DNA of 33,047 nt, from contig MKTV01000054.1 in NCBI GenBank assembly GCA_001898425.1, forward strand, positions 58,000-91,046, given 5' to 3'. Of the stretch, positions 7,533 to 16,129 are shown in pieces. The translations under genes were made by a program, and so were the position numbers. Position 1 is the stretch's first letter. Every line of letters starts with the position of its first letter. The stretch is from Rhodospirillales bacterium 69-11. Its GTDB lineage: Bacteria > Pseudomonadota > Alphaproteobacteria > Acetobacterales > Acetobacteraceae. The notes under the pieces were generated by a model. That model did not search any database, was not told the DNA's origin, and saw only the letters and a program-made list of their open reading frames with translations.

Positions 7533-8729
7533 GTGGTCGACGGAACGGGTTCGGTGCGACGCCTTCTGGTCGTGGATGACGAGCGCATCCAGCGGCTGAT
7601 CGTCGCCCGCGCGGTGGAGGCGCTGGGGTTCCAGACCGATGCCGCCGCCACGCTGCAGGAAGCCGCCGACCACCTCGTCCGGCAGCGCTACGACGCCGTC
7701 GTGCTCGACCTCTCGCTGGGGGAGGCGGAGGGGATCAGCCTGCTGCAGGGGCTGCGGGATGCCGGGGGCGACCCGCTGGTGATCTTCATCTCCCGCCTCG
7801 ATTCCCGGGTGCGCATCGCCGCCATGCGGCTGGCCGCGGCCTTCGGACTGCGCGTCGCGGGCGCGCTCGAGAAGCCGGTCGCGCCGGCGGCGCTGCGGGC
7901 GCTGCTGCGGACCCCGCCGCCGCGCCACGCCGACCGGGACAGCACCATGACCCTGGCGCCGACGGCGGAGGACCTGGCCGGCGCGCTCGACCGGGGGGAG
8001 CTGTGTGCCGAGTTCCAGCCCAAGGTGGCGCTGCCCGACGGACGGGTGGTGGGGGTGGAGGCGCTGGCCCGCTGGAAGCGGCTGGGCGCCGCCGCGGTCC
8101 CGCCCGACGTCTTCATCCCGATCGCCGAACAGAACGGATTGATCGAGGCGCTGACGGCGCAGATCCTGCAGCACGCGCTGGGGGCCTGCCGACGCTGGCG
8201 GCCCGGCAACCCGGCCTGTTCGGTCGCCGTCAACATCTCCCCGCTGGTGCTGACCAACGCCAACCTGCCGGAATACATCGACAGGCTGCTGCAGGAGGCG
8301 CATCTCGGACCCGGCGCGCTGGTCGCCGAAATCACCGAAAGTTCCGTGATCGCCAACCCGCTGATCGCGGCCGAAGTGCTGACCCGGCTGCGCATCAAGG
8401 GCGTGAGCCTGTCGATCGACGATTTCGGCACCGGCCATTCCTCCCTGCTCACGCTCCTGCGCCTGCCCTTCTCGGAGCTGAAGATCGACCGGTCCTTCAT
8501 CTCGACCTGCGATACCGACCCCGAGGCGTGGAAGATCGTGCGCGCCACGATCTCCATGGCGCGGGAACTCGGCCTGACGGTGGTGGCGGAGGGCATCGAG
8601 ACGGAGGAGGTCGCGGCCAAGCTGCGCCATGCGGGCTGCGACATCGGCCAGGGCTGGTATTTCGGCCGCCCGATGCCGGAGGATGCGCTGGCCGCCTGGA
8701 TGGCGGCGCGGCTCGTTCCGGCGGCCTGA
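7533..8729 (+). CDS. Response regulator with EAL c-di-GMP phosphodiesterase domain
   Basis: 398 residues from the GTG at 7533, preferred because GGGAG sits 4 bases upstream; a TTG at 7473 or a GTG at 7554 are alternatives. An N-terminal receiver domain (about 9-125) has the acidic pair in LLVVDDE, the phospho-acceptor Asp59 (VVLDLSLGE) and the conserved Lys in ALEKP. The EAL domain (about 143-390) keeps the residues for catalysis: Glu176 in VEALARW, the Asn of VNIS, ITES, IDDFGTG, KIDRSF, VAEGIE and QGWYFGRPM. It is therefore predicted to hydrolyse c-di-GMP to pGpG under control of phosphorylation. It ends 19 bp before the hybrid kinase gene, its probable partner. No DNA-binding or GGDEF domain is present. 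Confidence 0.92.
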   Translation: MVDGTGSVRRLLVVDDERIQRLIVARAVEALGFQTDAAATLQEAADHLVRQRYDAVVLDLSLGEAEGISLLQGLRDAGGDPLVIFISRLDSRVRIAAMRLAAAFGLRVAGALEKPVAPAALRALLRTPPPRHADRDSTMTLAPTAEDLAGALDRGELCAEFQPKVALPDGRVVGVEALARWKRLGAAAVPPDVFIPIAEQNGLIEALTAQILQHALGACRRWRPGNPACSVAVNISPLVLTNANLPEYIDRLLQEAHLGPGALVAEITESSVIANPLIAAEVLTRLRIKGVSLSIDDFGTGHSSLLTLLRLPFSELKIDRSFISTCDTDPEAWKIVRATISMARELGLTVVAEGIETEEVAAKLRHAGCDIGQGWYFGRPMPEDALAAWMAARLVPAA

Positions 8730-8748
8730 CGCAGGGAGACCGCCCGCC

Positions 8749-10749
8749 ATGGTCCCCGTCGCACCGGATGCGCTGCTCGCCGGTCTCGGCCTGGCGGCGC
8801 TCACGGCCGCGCTGCCGTTGCTGGTCGGATTGTTCGTCGCCCTGCACCAGGTGCGACGCCTGCGGGCGCGGCTGGACGCGGCGATGGCGGCGACGGGCCA
8901 GGGTGTTCTCCTGGTCGACGTCCCGGCCGATCGGATCGTTTGGAACCGGTCCGCCGCGCAGGTGCTGGATCTGCCGCCTGCCCTGCTCCGGCGGCCAGCC
9001 ACGGTGGCCGGATGGCGCCGCTGGCATCAGGCGACGCGGGGATTGCCGCCTCCGGTCGCGGCGCTGCTGCAGCCCGAGACGCCGATCGCGCCAGCCTGCC
9101 TCTCCCGGCCGGACGGCACGGTCTACGCCTTCGCCGCCGAACGCCGGCAGGACGGGATCGTGGCGGCGACGCTGACCGACGTCACGCCGTTGCGGGCCGC
9201 CGAACGGGCGCTGGCGGAGGCGCAGCGCGCGGCCGAAGCGGCGGAGAAGCGGCGCGCCGGATTCTTCGCCGTCATGAGCCACGAGATGCGCACGCCGCTG
9301 AACGGCATCCTGGGGATGACCGGCCTGATGCTGGACATGCAGCCGGCGCCGGAGGAGCGGCACTACCTGGAGCTGGTGCGCAAGTCGGGCGACCAGTTGC
9401 TGGAGCTGATCACCGACCTCCTGGATTTCTGCCGGCTCGATGCGGGCCGGCTGGAGCGCGACGACGCGGTCTTCGAGCTGCCCCGACGGATCGCCGACTC
9501 GGTCGCGTTGCTGGAGCGACAGGCGGATGCGAAGGGGCTGACCCTGACCTGCAGCCTGGCCGAGGACCTGCCGCGCTGGGTCGTTGCCGATCCCGGGCGG
9601 CTGCGGCAGGTGCTGCTGCACCTGATCGGCAATGCGGTGAAGTTCACGGAACGGGGTGAGGTGACCGTGACCGCTCGGGTCGCCTCCCGGTCGGGGGAGA
9701 CGGCGCGGATCGCCATCACCGTGCGCGACACCGGCATCGGGATCGCCCCGTCCGTGCAGGCGCGCCTGTTCCAGCCGTTCAGCCAGGCGGACGGGTCCAT
9801 GTCGCGCCGGTTCGGCGGCACGGGGCTGGGGCTTGCGATCTGCCGGGGGCTGGCCGGGCACATGGGCGGCACGCTGACCGCCACGAGCACGCCGCAGGAG
9901 GGAAGCGTGTTCCGCCTGTGCCTGCCGTGCCGGACGGTGGAGACGCCGCCGCGGAATGCCGACGCGGAGGAGACGCCAGGAATCGCCCGCAGGCTGCGGG
10001 TGCTGCTCGCGGAGGACAACGACACCAACCGGCTGGTCGCGGTCCGGGTCCTCGAGCGGCTGGGCCACCGCGTGGACGCGGTGGGGGATGGCGCGGAGGC
10101 GGTGCGCGCGCTGGGGGCGGCGGAATACGAGCTCGTGCTGATGGATGTGATGATGCCGGTCATGGACGGGCTGGCGGCGAGCCGCGCGATCCGCGCGATG
10201 CCGGCACCGCGCGGTCGCACGCCGATCGTGGGGCTGACCGCGAATGCGCAGCCCGAGGACGAGAAGGCCTGCCGGGCCGCCGGGATGGACGGGTTCGTCG
10301 CCAAGCCGTTCACGGCGGACCGGCTCGCGGCGGCGATCACGCGGGCGGTTCCGCCGCCACCATCCGCCGGGGACGCCGGTGTGCCGGGGGCGAGCACGGG
10401 TCCGCTGCTCGATTCGGAGTTCCTGGCGCGGCTCGCCGCGGATATCGGGACCGACGGTGCGTTGGAGGCGATCGCGCTGTTCCGGGAGGACGGTCCGGCG
10501 CGAATCGCGCAGATCCGTGGCGTGGAGGAGGATCCGAGCCTGCTGCGGCGCGAGGCGCATGCGCTTGCGGGGGCGGCGCGGAATTTGGGGCTGGTCGCGC
10601 TGGGCCGCGCCGCGGGGGCGATGCAGCGCACCGCCGAACGGGCGCGGCCGGACGCGGTGCAGATCGAGGCCCTGGCGGGGTTGGTGGCGCAGAGCCTGAC
10701 GGCGCTGACGGCCTGGGAGACGGAGGTGCGCGGGACGGTGGCGGGATAG
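8749..10749 (+). CDS. Hybrid sensor histidine kinase with receiver and Hpt domains
   Basis: 666 residues from the ATG at 8749, with AGGGAG upstream. One membrane helix (about 8-32) is followed by a short PAS-like sensor (about 42-145) and a coiled-coil linker. HisKA carries the phospho-His178 in MSHEMRTPLNG. HATPase_c has the N box around Asn295, DTGIGIAP (327-334) and GGTGLGLAI (356-364). A receiver domain (about 416-532) has phospho-acceptor Asp466 (LMDVMMP) and Lys519. A C-terminal Hpt domain has HALAGAARNLG with phospho-His604. All four phosphorelay sites are thus on one chain. Passage from Hpt to the Asp59 of the EAL regulator encoded 19 bp upstream is an inference from the operon. The signal is unknown, as the protein has almost no periplasmic part. 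Confidence 0.93.
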   Translation: MVPVAPDALLAGLGLAALTAALPLLVGLFVALHQVRRLRARLDAAMAATGQGVLLVDVPADRIVWNRSAAQVLDLPPALLRRPATVAGWRRWHQATRGLPPPVAALLQPETPIAPACLSRPDGTVYAFAAERRQDGIVAATLTDVTPLRAAERALAEAQRAAEAAEKRRAGFFAVMSHEMRTPLNGILGMTGLMLDMQPAPEERHYLELVRKSGDQLLELITDLLDFCRLDAGRLERDDAVFELPRRIADSVALLERQADAKGLTLTCSLAEDLPRWVVADPGRLRQVLLHLIGNAVKFTERGEVTVTARVASRSGETARIAITVRDTGIGIAPSVQARLFQPFSQADGSMSRRFGGTGLGLAICRGLAGHMGGTLTATSTPQEGSVFRLCLPCRTVETPPRNADAEETPGIARRLRVLLAEDNDTNRLVAVRVLERLGHRVDAVGDGAEAVRALGAAEYELVLMDVMMPVMDGLAASRAIRAMPAPRGRTPIVGLTANAQPEDEKACRAAGMDGFVAKPFTADRLAAAITRAVPPPPSAGDAGVPGASTGPLLDSEFLARLAADIGTDGALEAIALFREDGPARIAQIRGVEEDPSLLRREAHALAGAARNLGLVALGRAAGAMQRTAERARPDAVQIEALAGLVAQSLTALTAWETEVRGTVAG

Positions 10750-10921
10750 GGGGTGCGTGGGTGGCGGGTCGCGGCGGCGGGGGTTGCCCGTGTCATGGCC
10801 GCGCTTGTCGCGGCCATCCACGCCTTACGGTGCCGCATGACGTCGTGGATGGCCGGCCTGCGCCGGCCATCCACGAGGGCCCGCGCCGGTCATGACACGA
10901 GGGGCGTGACGCGCGTGCGGC
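10750..10921. repeat. REPIN-like palindromic repeats, locus 1
   Basis: Between the 3' ends of the kinase and aminotransferase genes lie two palindromes in opposite orientation. At 10795-10817 ATGGCCGCG and CGCGGCCAT enclose a 5-base loop. At 10849-10870 ATGGCCGGC and GCCGGCCAT enclose CTGC. They carry the family's flanks (GTGTC before one end, CCACG after the other). A partial third copy of the flank, GGTCATGACACGAGG, follows near 10888-10902. The stem of the first differs from the other copies by changes on both arms that keep pairing. Lying between convergent genes, it may also act as a transcription boundary. Confidence 0.8.
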
Positions 10922-12070
10922 TCAGCCCACCGCTTCGAGCACCGCGTCGCAGACCCGCGCGACGTCGACATCGGTGAGGTCCGGGTGGATCGGCAATGCC
11001 AGGATGCGGGTCGCGAGGTCCTCGGCCACCGGCAGCGCGGCGCCGTCATGGCTGCCGGCGTAGGCGGGCTGCTTGTGCAGCGGGCGCGGGTAGTAGATCG
11101 CGGTCGGCACGCCGCGGCTCTTCAGCACCGCCTGGACGTGGTCGCGCGCCGCCCCGTCGCGCACCAGGATGGCGTAGATCGCCCAGGCACTCGTGCTGTC
11201 CGGCACCCGCACCGGCGTCTGTACCGCATTGCCCAGGCGCGAGTCGTAGACCTGCGCGATGCGCTCGCGGGCGGCGAGTTCCGCGGGGAAGACCGTCAGC
11301 TTGGACAGCAGTACCGCCGCCTGCAGCGAGTCGAGCCGGCCGTTCATGCCGGTGCGCAGCACCTCGTAGCGGGTCGTGCCCTCACCATGCGTGCGCAGGC
11401 TGCGATACAGCGCCGCGAGTTCGTCGCTGTCGGTGAACATCGCGCCACCGTCGCCATACGCGCCCAGCGGCTTGGACGGGAAGAAGGAGGTCGCGGTCGC
11501 CTCGGCCTGGGTGCCCAGCGGCCTGCCGTGCAGCGTGGCGCCGAAGCTCTGTGCCAGGTCGTCCAGCGTGAACAGGTCGTGCCGCGCGGCGATCGCCCGC
11601 AGCGCCGGCCAGTCGGCGGGCTGGCCGAACAGGTCGACGCCGATCAGCGCGCGCGGGCGCAGCCGGCCCTCCGCCTTCACCGCCTCGATCCGCGCCTCGA
11701 GATGGGCGGGGTCGATCTGGAAGGTACGCGGGTCGACGTCGACGAAGACCGGCGTGGCACCCAGGACCAGCGGCACCTCGGCGGTGGCGGTGTAGGTGAA
11801 CGCGGGCAGGAACACGGCGTCCCCCGGCACGATGCCGGCGCCCATCAGCGCGATCTGGATCGCATCGGTGCCGGAGCTGACGCCGATGCAATGCTTCGCG
11901 CCGCAGAAGCGGGCGAGTTCCTGCTCGAGCTCCGTCACCTCGGGCCCGAGGATGAACTGGCAATGGCCCAGCACCGTGTCGAGCCGGCGGCGCAGGTCGG
12001 CGGCGATGCGCGCCTGCTGCGCCTTCAGATCGAGGAACGGGATCGGCTGGGGAGCGGTATCGGTCATCAT
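10922..12070 (-). CDS. DegT/DnrJ/EryC1/StrS family PLP-dependent sugar aminotransferase (WbpE-like)
   Basis: 382 residues. It should transfer an amino group to a keto-nucleotide sugar, using PLP, to give an amino sugar for a surface glycan. Fold-type-I features are the SSGTDAIQIAL cofactor-phosphate loop (65-75), the DDLAQSFG motif (170-177), and the Schiff-base Lys200 in FFPSKPLGAYGDGGA. The region HGEGTTRYEVLRTGMNGRLD is characteristic of the WbpE/ArnB-type sugar aminotransferases. The start has two adjacent ATGs (12070 and 12067) after GAGGGAC; the second has the better spacing. The gene lies 94 bp after the dehydratase gene on the same strand, which would supply a 4-keto sugar. The exact substrate (3-keto or 4-keto) cannot be fixed. 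Confidence 0.9.
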   Translation of the reverse strand: MMTDTAPQPIPFLDLKAQQARIAADLRRRLDTVLGHCQFILGPEVTELEQELARFCGAKHCIGVSSGTDAIQIALMGAGIVPGDAVFLPAFTYTATAEVPLVLGATPVFVDVDPRTFQIDPAHLEARIEAVKAEGRLRPRALIGVDLFGQPADWPALRAIAARHDLFTLDDLAQSFGATLHGRPLGTQAEATATSFFPSKPLGAYGDGGAMFTDSDELAALYRSLRTHGEGTTRYEVLRTGMNGRLDSLQAAVLLSKLTVFPAELAARERIAQVYDSRLGNAVQTPVRVPDSTSAWAIYAILVRDGAARDHVQAVLKSRGVPTAIYYPRPLHKQPAYAGSHDGAALPVAEDLATRILALPIHPDLTDVDVARVCDAVLEAVG

Positions 12071-12131
12071 GTCCCTCGTGGGCGGGGTCGAACTGGGCGT
12101 GAGTGGCAGCGAGGCCGAGGCAGGCGGGGGC

Positions 12132-12148
12132 GCGGCGTGAGACGCCGC
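12132..12148 (-). other. Hairpin between dehydratase and aminotransferase genes
   Basis: A perfect 7-bp stem (GCGGCGT / ACGCCGC) with a 3-base GAG loop lies in the 94-bp gap of the two minus-strand sugar genes. There is no T-run after it, so it is more likely an RNA-processing or partial-attenuation structure than a strong terminator. Confidence 0.4.
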
Positions 12149-12164
12149 ATCGCCGCCGATCGCC

Positions 12165-14120
12165 TCAAGCGCGGACCTCGCCGACGCTGCCGTCGGCGTT
12201 GTGCTCGAATTCCGGGATCAGCCGGGAGAGCAGCGCGAGCGCCTGGCGCGACTGGCCGTTGCGGCAGGCGCTGGCGATCTCGTCGATGGCGCGGCCGACG
12301 ATCGCCGGGTCGGCGGTGCGCGGCATCGCCATCAGCAGCCCGGCATACCCGGTCGGCACCGGCGGCTCCTTGCCGTGGAACAGTTCCTCGAACAGCTTCT
12401 CGCCGGGGCGCAGGCCGGTGAAGCGGATCTCCACGTCGACGTCCGGATGCAGGCCGGCGAGCCGGATCATCTGCCGCGCGAGGTCGACGATCTTCACCGG
12501 CTCCCCCATGTCCAGCACGAAGATGCCGCCGTCGAGGCCGGAGGGCAGGGTCACGTCGCCCACCCCCAGCACGCTCGCCTGCAGCACGAGGGAGACCGCC
12601 TCCCGTACCGTCATGAAGTAGCGGCGCATGTCCGGATGCGTGACGGTCAGCGGCCCGCCGCGGGCGAGCTGGCGCTGGAACAGCGGCACCACGGAGCCGG
12701 TGCTGCCGAGGACGTTGCCGAAGCGCACGGTGACGCAGCGCATCGCGCCGCTCTGGGCGGGCCGGCCGCCGCCGCCGCGCGCCGCGAGGTCGAGCGCCTG
12801 GCAGTACATCTCGGCCAGCCGTTTCGACGCGCCCATTACGGAGGTCGGGTTCACCGCCTTGTCGGTGGAGATCAGCACCATCGCCAGCGTGCCCACCGCG
12901 CGGGCGGCGTCGGCCACGTGGCGCGTGCCGACCACGTTCGTCATCAGGCCTTCGAGCGGGTTCGCCTCCACCATCGGCACGTGCTTCAGCGCCGCGGCGT
13001 GGAAGACCAGTTCCGGGCGGAACACCTCGAACACCGCGCGCACCCGCGCCTCGTCGCGGATGTCGACCAGCATGGCCTGGCGCGGGACCGCGGGGTGGCT
13101 CTCGGCAAGCTCGAGGTCGATCTGCCACAGCGCGTATTCGCCGTTGTCGGCCAGCATGAGCGCGGCCGGGCCGAAGGCGGCGACCTGGCGGGCGAGTTCG
13201 CTGCCGATCGTGCCGCCGGCGCCGGTGACGACCACCCGCCGGCCCTGGATGAGCCGCGCCATGCCGTCCCGGTCGAGCGGCACCTGCGCGCGGTTCAGCA
13301 GGTCCTCGATTGCGACGGGCTTGAGTTCGAGCGGCCGGCTGCGGCCGGCAGGCAGTGCTGGATCCAGCGTGGTGGGGCGGGGCGCGCGGCGCAGGCTGAG
13401 GCCGAAGCGCTCCGCCTGCTCCATCACCGAGGCGAGCGCGTTGCCCGACAGGTCGGGGGTCGCGATCACCAGCGTGTCCGGCAGCCGCTCCTCCTGCTGG
13501 AGGCGGGCGAGCACGGCCGGCAGGTCGCCGATCGCGCCCAGGATCGTGTGGCCCTGGATGCGGCGGCCGACCTGGCGGGGGCTGAGCGCGAGCAGGCCCT
13601 CCACGTGGAAGGAGGGGCGGCGCCCGCCGGAGCGGCCGTTCTGGGCGAGGGCGCGGAGGAACAGGTCGGCGTCCTCCCCCTCCCCCACCAGTAGCACCGA
13701 GGTGACCTGGCCCTCGTTCGGCCGCAGCCCGGCGCGGATCAGCATCTGGCGGTATGCGACGCGCGGCGCGCCCAGCAGGACGAGCAGCGAGAGCGCGTGG
13801 ATCAGCGGGAAGGTCGGGTTGGGCGACGCGCCGCCGGCCACCGCGCCCAGCAGGGCGAACAGCGCGGCGGCGACCGCGCTGCTGGCCGCCACGGTGAGCA
13901 GGTCGCCGATGCCGGCGAAGCGCCAGTATTGCTGGGACAGGCGGAAGGGCAGGCCGGCGATCAGCAGGCATGCGGCACCGGCCGGGATCATCCAGGCCGG
14001 ATGGAGGATCGGGGCCGTCGGATCGGCGATCCAGCGCGCCACCGGAACCGCGGCTGCGGCGAGCAGGCCGTCCAGGGCGACGTTGACGCCAATGCGGATC
14101 AGCGAGCGCGTCGCGGGCAT
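12165..14120 (-). CDS. Membrane nucleotide-sugar 4,6-dehydratase/epimerase (WbpM/CapD family)
   Basis: 651 residues from the ATG at 14120 (MPATRSLIRIG), with AGGGCG upstream. Up to four membrane helices fill residues 1-125. A first nucleotide-binding-like region follows (SVLLVGEGEDADL, 141-153), then the catalytic short-chain dehydrogenase domain from about 293. This has NAD motif GAGGTIGSEL (300-309), HAAALKHVPMVE (374-385), STDKAVNP (418-425) and SVMGASKR (427-434). Met429 stands where most SDR enzymes have the catalytic Tyr, with Lys433 kept. This is the Ser-Met-Lys arrangement described for WbpM-like 4,6-dehydratases. It should convert UDP-GlcNAc to a 4-keto-6-deoxy sugar at the inner membrane for O-antigen or EPS. 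The WbpE-like aminotransferase is next in the operon. It diverges from the substrate-binding-protein gene across a 227-bp intergenic region. Confidence 0.92.
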   Translation of the reverse strand: MPATRSLIRIGVNVALDGLLAAAAVPVARWIADPTAPILHPAWMIPAGAACLLIAGLPFRLSQQYWRFAGIGDLLTVAASSAVAAALFALLGAVAGGASPNPTFPLIHALSLLVLLGAPRVAYRQMLIRAGLRPNEGQVTSVLLVGEGEDADLFLRALAQNGRSGGRRPSFHVEGLLALSPRQVGRRIQGHTILGAIGDLPAVLARLQQEERLPDTLVIATPDLSGNALASVMEQAERFGLSLRRAPRPTTLDPALPAGRSRPLELKPVAIEDLLNRAQVPLDRDGMARLIQGRRVVVTGAGGTIGSELARQVAAFGPAALMLADNGEYALWQIDLELAESHPAVPRQAMLVDIRDEARVRAVFEVFRPELVFHAAALKHVPMVEANPLEGLMTNVVGTRHVADAARAVGTLAMVLISTDKAVNPTSVMGASKRLAEMYCQALDLAARGGGGRPAQSGAMRCVTVRFGNVLGSTGSVVPLFQRQLARGGPLTVTHPDMRRYFMTVREAVSLVLQASVLGVGDVTLPSGLDGGIFVLDMGEPVKIVDLARQMIRLAGLHPDVDVEIRFTGLRPGEKLFEELFHGKEPPVPTGYAGLLMAMPRTADPAIVGRAIDEIASACRNGQSRQALALLSRLIPEFEHNADGSVGEVRA

Positions 14121-14347
14121 GGGCGCCCTATAGCCCACGCCGGGGGGCAGGCATACCCTCCGGCCGATCATGTTCTGTGACCGCGAGTAACGGCTTGTGC
14201 GGCGGCGCCGGGTATGAAGATACTGCGCGCGCACGCCAGCGGCTGGGGTCCCTGCCCAGCCGGACGGGACGCGCCGCAGACGTGGCCTGACGTCCGGAAG
14301 CACAAGAACGGCCACCCGTGCGGGTCGGCCGACAGGGAGATTCGTCG
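14121..14347. other. Divergent intergenic region, presumed to hold two promoters
   Basis: This separates the leftward dehydratase/aminotransferase unit from the rightward substrate-binding-protein gene, so it must carry promoters for both. The only box-like pair noticed is TTGTGC at 14195-14200 and GATACT at 14219-14224 with an 18-base spacer on the plus strand, a weak match to the sigma-70 consensus. No clear operator palindrome or riboswitch was seen. Confidence 0.3.
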
Positions 14348-15814
14348 ATGAAGAACCACGTCACGCGCCCCGGCGCGGGGAAGAGCAGCGTTGCGCGCCC
14401 TGGCGCGGGCGCGACGCCTGCTGCGCCGTCGGCCGCAGAGAGCCTCCACGCGCAGGGCTCACCTCAGGACGGGACGCGCCGCCCCGGCCTGACCCGGCGC
14501 CGCGCCCTCGCCGCCGCTGCCGGGGCCGCCGCCCTGCCGCTGGTCCATATCCGCTCCGCCGGCGCCGCCGGGAAGCTCAGCCTCGCGCTGTGGGATCACT
14601 GGGTGCCGGGCGGCAATGCCGCCATGAAGAAGCTGGTCGACGCCTGGGCGGAGAAGAACAAGGTCGACGTGCAGCTCGACTTCCTCACCGCCATCGGATT
14701 CAAGATCAACATCACCATGTCGGCCGAGGCGCAGGCCCGCACCGGGCACGACGTCTACGCCTTCGACATGTGGACGGTGCACGAGTTCGCCGACAAGCTC
14801 GATCCGGTGGACGACGTGGTCGGCAAGCTGTCGGCCAAGTACGGCAAGGTCTCCAAGGCCGTGGAGTATCTGGGCAAGGTCGACGGCCACTGGATGGCGG
14901 TGCCGGTCGGCTGGGGCTCCTCCCCGCTGTCGGCCTGCGCGCGGATCAGCATGTTCCAGAAATACGGCAACGTGGACGTGCGGAAGTGGTATCCGGACCA
15001 CGAGTCGAACCCGCAGGCCGCGGCCGACTGGACCTATGACACGCAGCTCCGCATCGCCGAGGCCGCCGCGAAGGATGGGCATCCGTTCGGGCTGGGCACC
15101 GGCACGACGACCGACTCCTGCCAGACCTGGGGTGCGATCTTCGGCGCGTTCGGCGCGGACCTGATCGACGCCAAGGGCAACGTCACCGTCGACTCGGAGA
15201 ACGTGCGCAAGGCGTTGGAATACGGGCAGAAGCTGGTGAAGTACCTGTCCCCCGACACGGTCAGCTTCGACGATGCCTCCAACAACCGCGCGCTGATCTC
15301 CGGCAAGGCGGCGATGATCTGGAACCCGCCCTCCGGCTGGGCGGTCGCCAAGCGCGACGCCCCCAAGATCGCCGAGGATTGCTGGACCTTCCCCAATCCC
15401 AAGGGGCCGAAGGGCCGGCTGGTGCCGCTGCGGCCGTATTTCTGGGGCATCTGGCAGTTCGCGCAGAACAAGAGCGCGGCCAAGGAGCTGATCACCTGGC
15501 TGTCGGAGCGCGAGCAGGTCGAGGTGCTGGAGCAGGCGGTGGTCGGCTACGACATCCCGCCCTTCCTCTCGATGTCCGACCTGAAGGTCTGGAGCGAGGT
15601 GGAGCCGCCCAAGGGCACGGTCTACAACTACCCGATCCGGCCCTGGCACGACGCGGAATACTACATCACCGGCTCCTCCGCCCCGCCGGAGATCGCGGTG
15701 CAGATGTGGAACCGCGGCACCATCCCGACCATGGTCGCGAAGCTGGTCGCCGGCCAGAGCATCGACCAGTCGATCGCCTGGGCGAAGGACGAGCTGGCCG
15801 GCTTCATCCGTTAG
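14348..15814 (+). CDS. Tat-exported extracellular solute-binding protein (family 1, sugar type)
   Basis: 488 residues, starting at the ATG at 14348 behind AGGGAG. The N-terminus is unusually long (about 49 residues, with RPGAG twice) before a twin-arginine motif LTRRRALAAAAG (49-60) and a hydrophobic stretch ending near HIRSAGA. The mature protein begins KLSLALWDHWVPGG, typical of family-1 binding proteins of ABC sugar importers. It continues with FDMWTVHEFADKLDPV, GTGTTTDSCQTWG and GKAAMIWNPPSGWAVA, which are ligand-cleft and hinge segments of that fold. No permease or ATPase gene lies in the window, so it is an orphan; the partners must be elsewhere, or it has another role in the envelope. 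The ligand is unknown. Confidence 0.88.
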   Translation: MKNHVTRPGAGKSSVARPGAGATPAAPSAAESLHAQGSPQDGTRRPGLTRRRALAAAAGAAALPLVHIRSAGAAGKLSLALWDHWVPGGNAAMKKLVDAWAEKNKVDVQLDFLTAIGFKINITMSAEAQARTGHDVYAFDMWTVHEFADKLDPVDDVVGKLSAKYGKVSKAVEYLGKVDGHWMAVPVGWGSSPLSACARISMFQKYGNVDVRKWYPDHESNPQAAADWTYDTQLRIAEAAAKDGHPFGLGTGTTTDSCQTWGAIFGAFGADLIDAKGNVTVDSENVRKALEYGQKLVKYLSPDTVSFDDASNNRALISGKAAMIWNPPSGWAVAKRDAPKIAEDCWTFPNPKGPKGRLVPLRPYFWGIWQFAQNKSAAKELITWLSEREQVEVLEQAVVGYDIPPFLSMSDLKVWSEVEPPKGTVYNYPIRPWHDAEYYITGSSAPPEIAVQMWNRGTIPTMVAKLVAGQSIDQSIAWAKDELAGFIR

Positions 15815-16129
15815 GAGGTCCGGCGCTGCCGGGAGGGAGCTTCCTTCCCGGCGGCTCTCCGCGGGGCGGCACCAGCCCCAGGGCGGCAAGGCCGGTCGCA
15901 CCCTCTGTGGCTCGCCCTTCCTCGCCTCAACTCTGTGCTGAATCAAAGCTCGTCCGGCCAGCACGGACAAAGCGAGCGGACGCACCGCCGAGACTCGGGA
16001 CGCCCCTCGCCCCACGTCTCCAAGGGTGACAGCGGCTCCCCCCCCCTCCACACGCCTCCCAACCTCCCAGACCATGGTCAGCACGCGGCGAAGGCGGCAG
16101 ATTGCGCCCCCCGCGTCCCAGGACCCCGC
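15815..16129 (+). other. 315-bp gap with a strong hairpin after the binding-protein gene
   Basis: An 11-bp stem with one G-U pair and a 3-base loop lies at 15828-15852 (GCCGGGAGGGA / TCCTTCCCGGC), 14 bases after the stop. It may terminate or stabilise the binding-protein mRNA although no T-run follows. The rest is GC-rich, with no RNA gene or repeat that I can recognise. The region before 16130 can be read through in frame with the next gene, but its composition (Pro, Ser, His, Arg) is not protein-like. Confidence 0.5.

Noticed and set aside
7377-9002. Long minus-strand open frame opposite the EAL gene
   Set aside because: Mirror of real coding sequence; no domain and antisense-type composition.
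8497-10821. 774-codon minus-strand frame opposite the hybrid kinase
   Set aside because: The plus strand has every kinase, receiver and Hpt motif in order; the antisense frame is compositional.
15935-16129. N-terminal extension of the WecA-like protein
   Set aside because: Low-complexity Ser/Pro/His/Arg sequence before the first membrane helix; the ATG at 16130 has AGGA upstream and begins the family's usual N-terminus.
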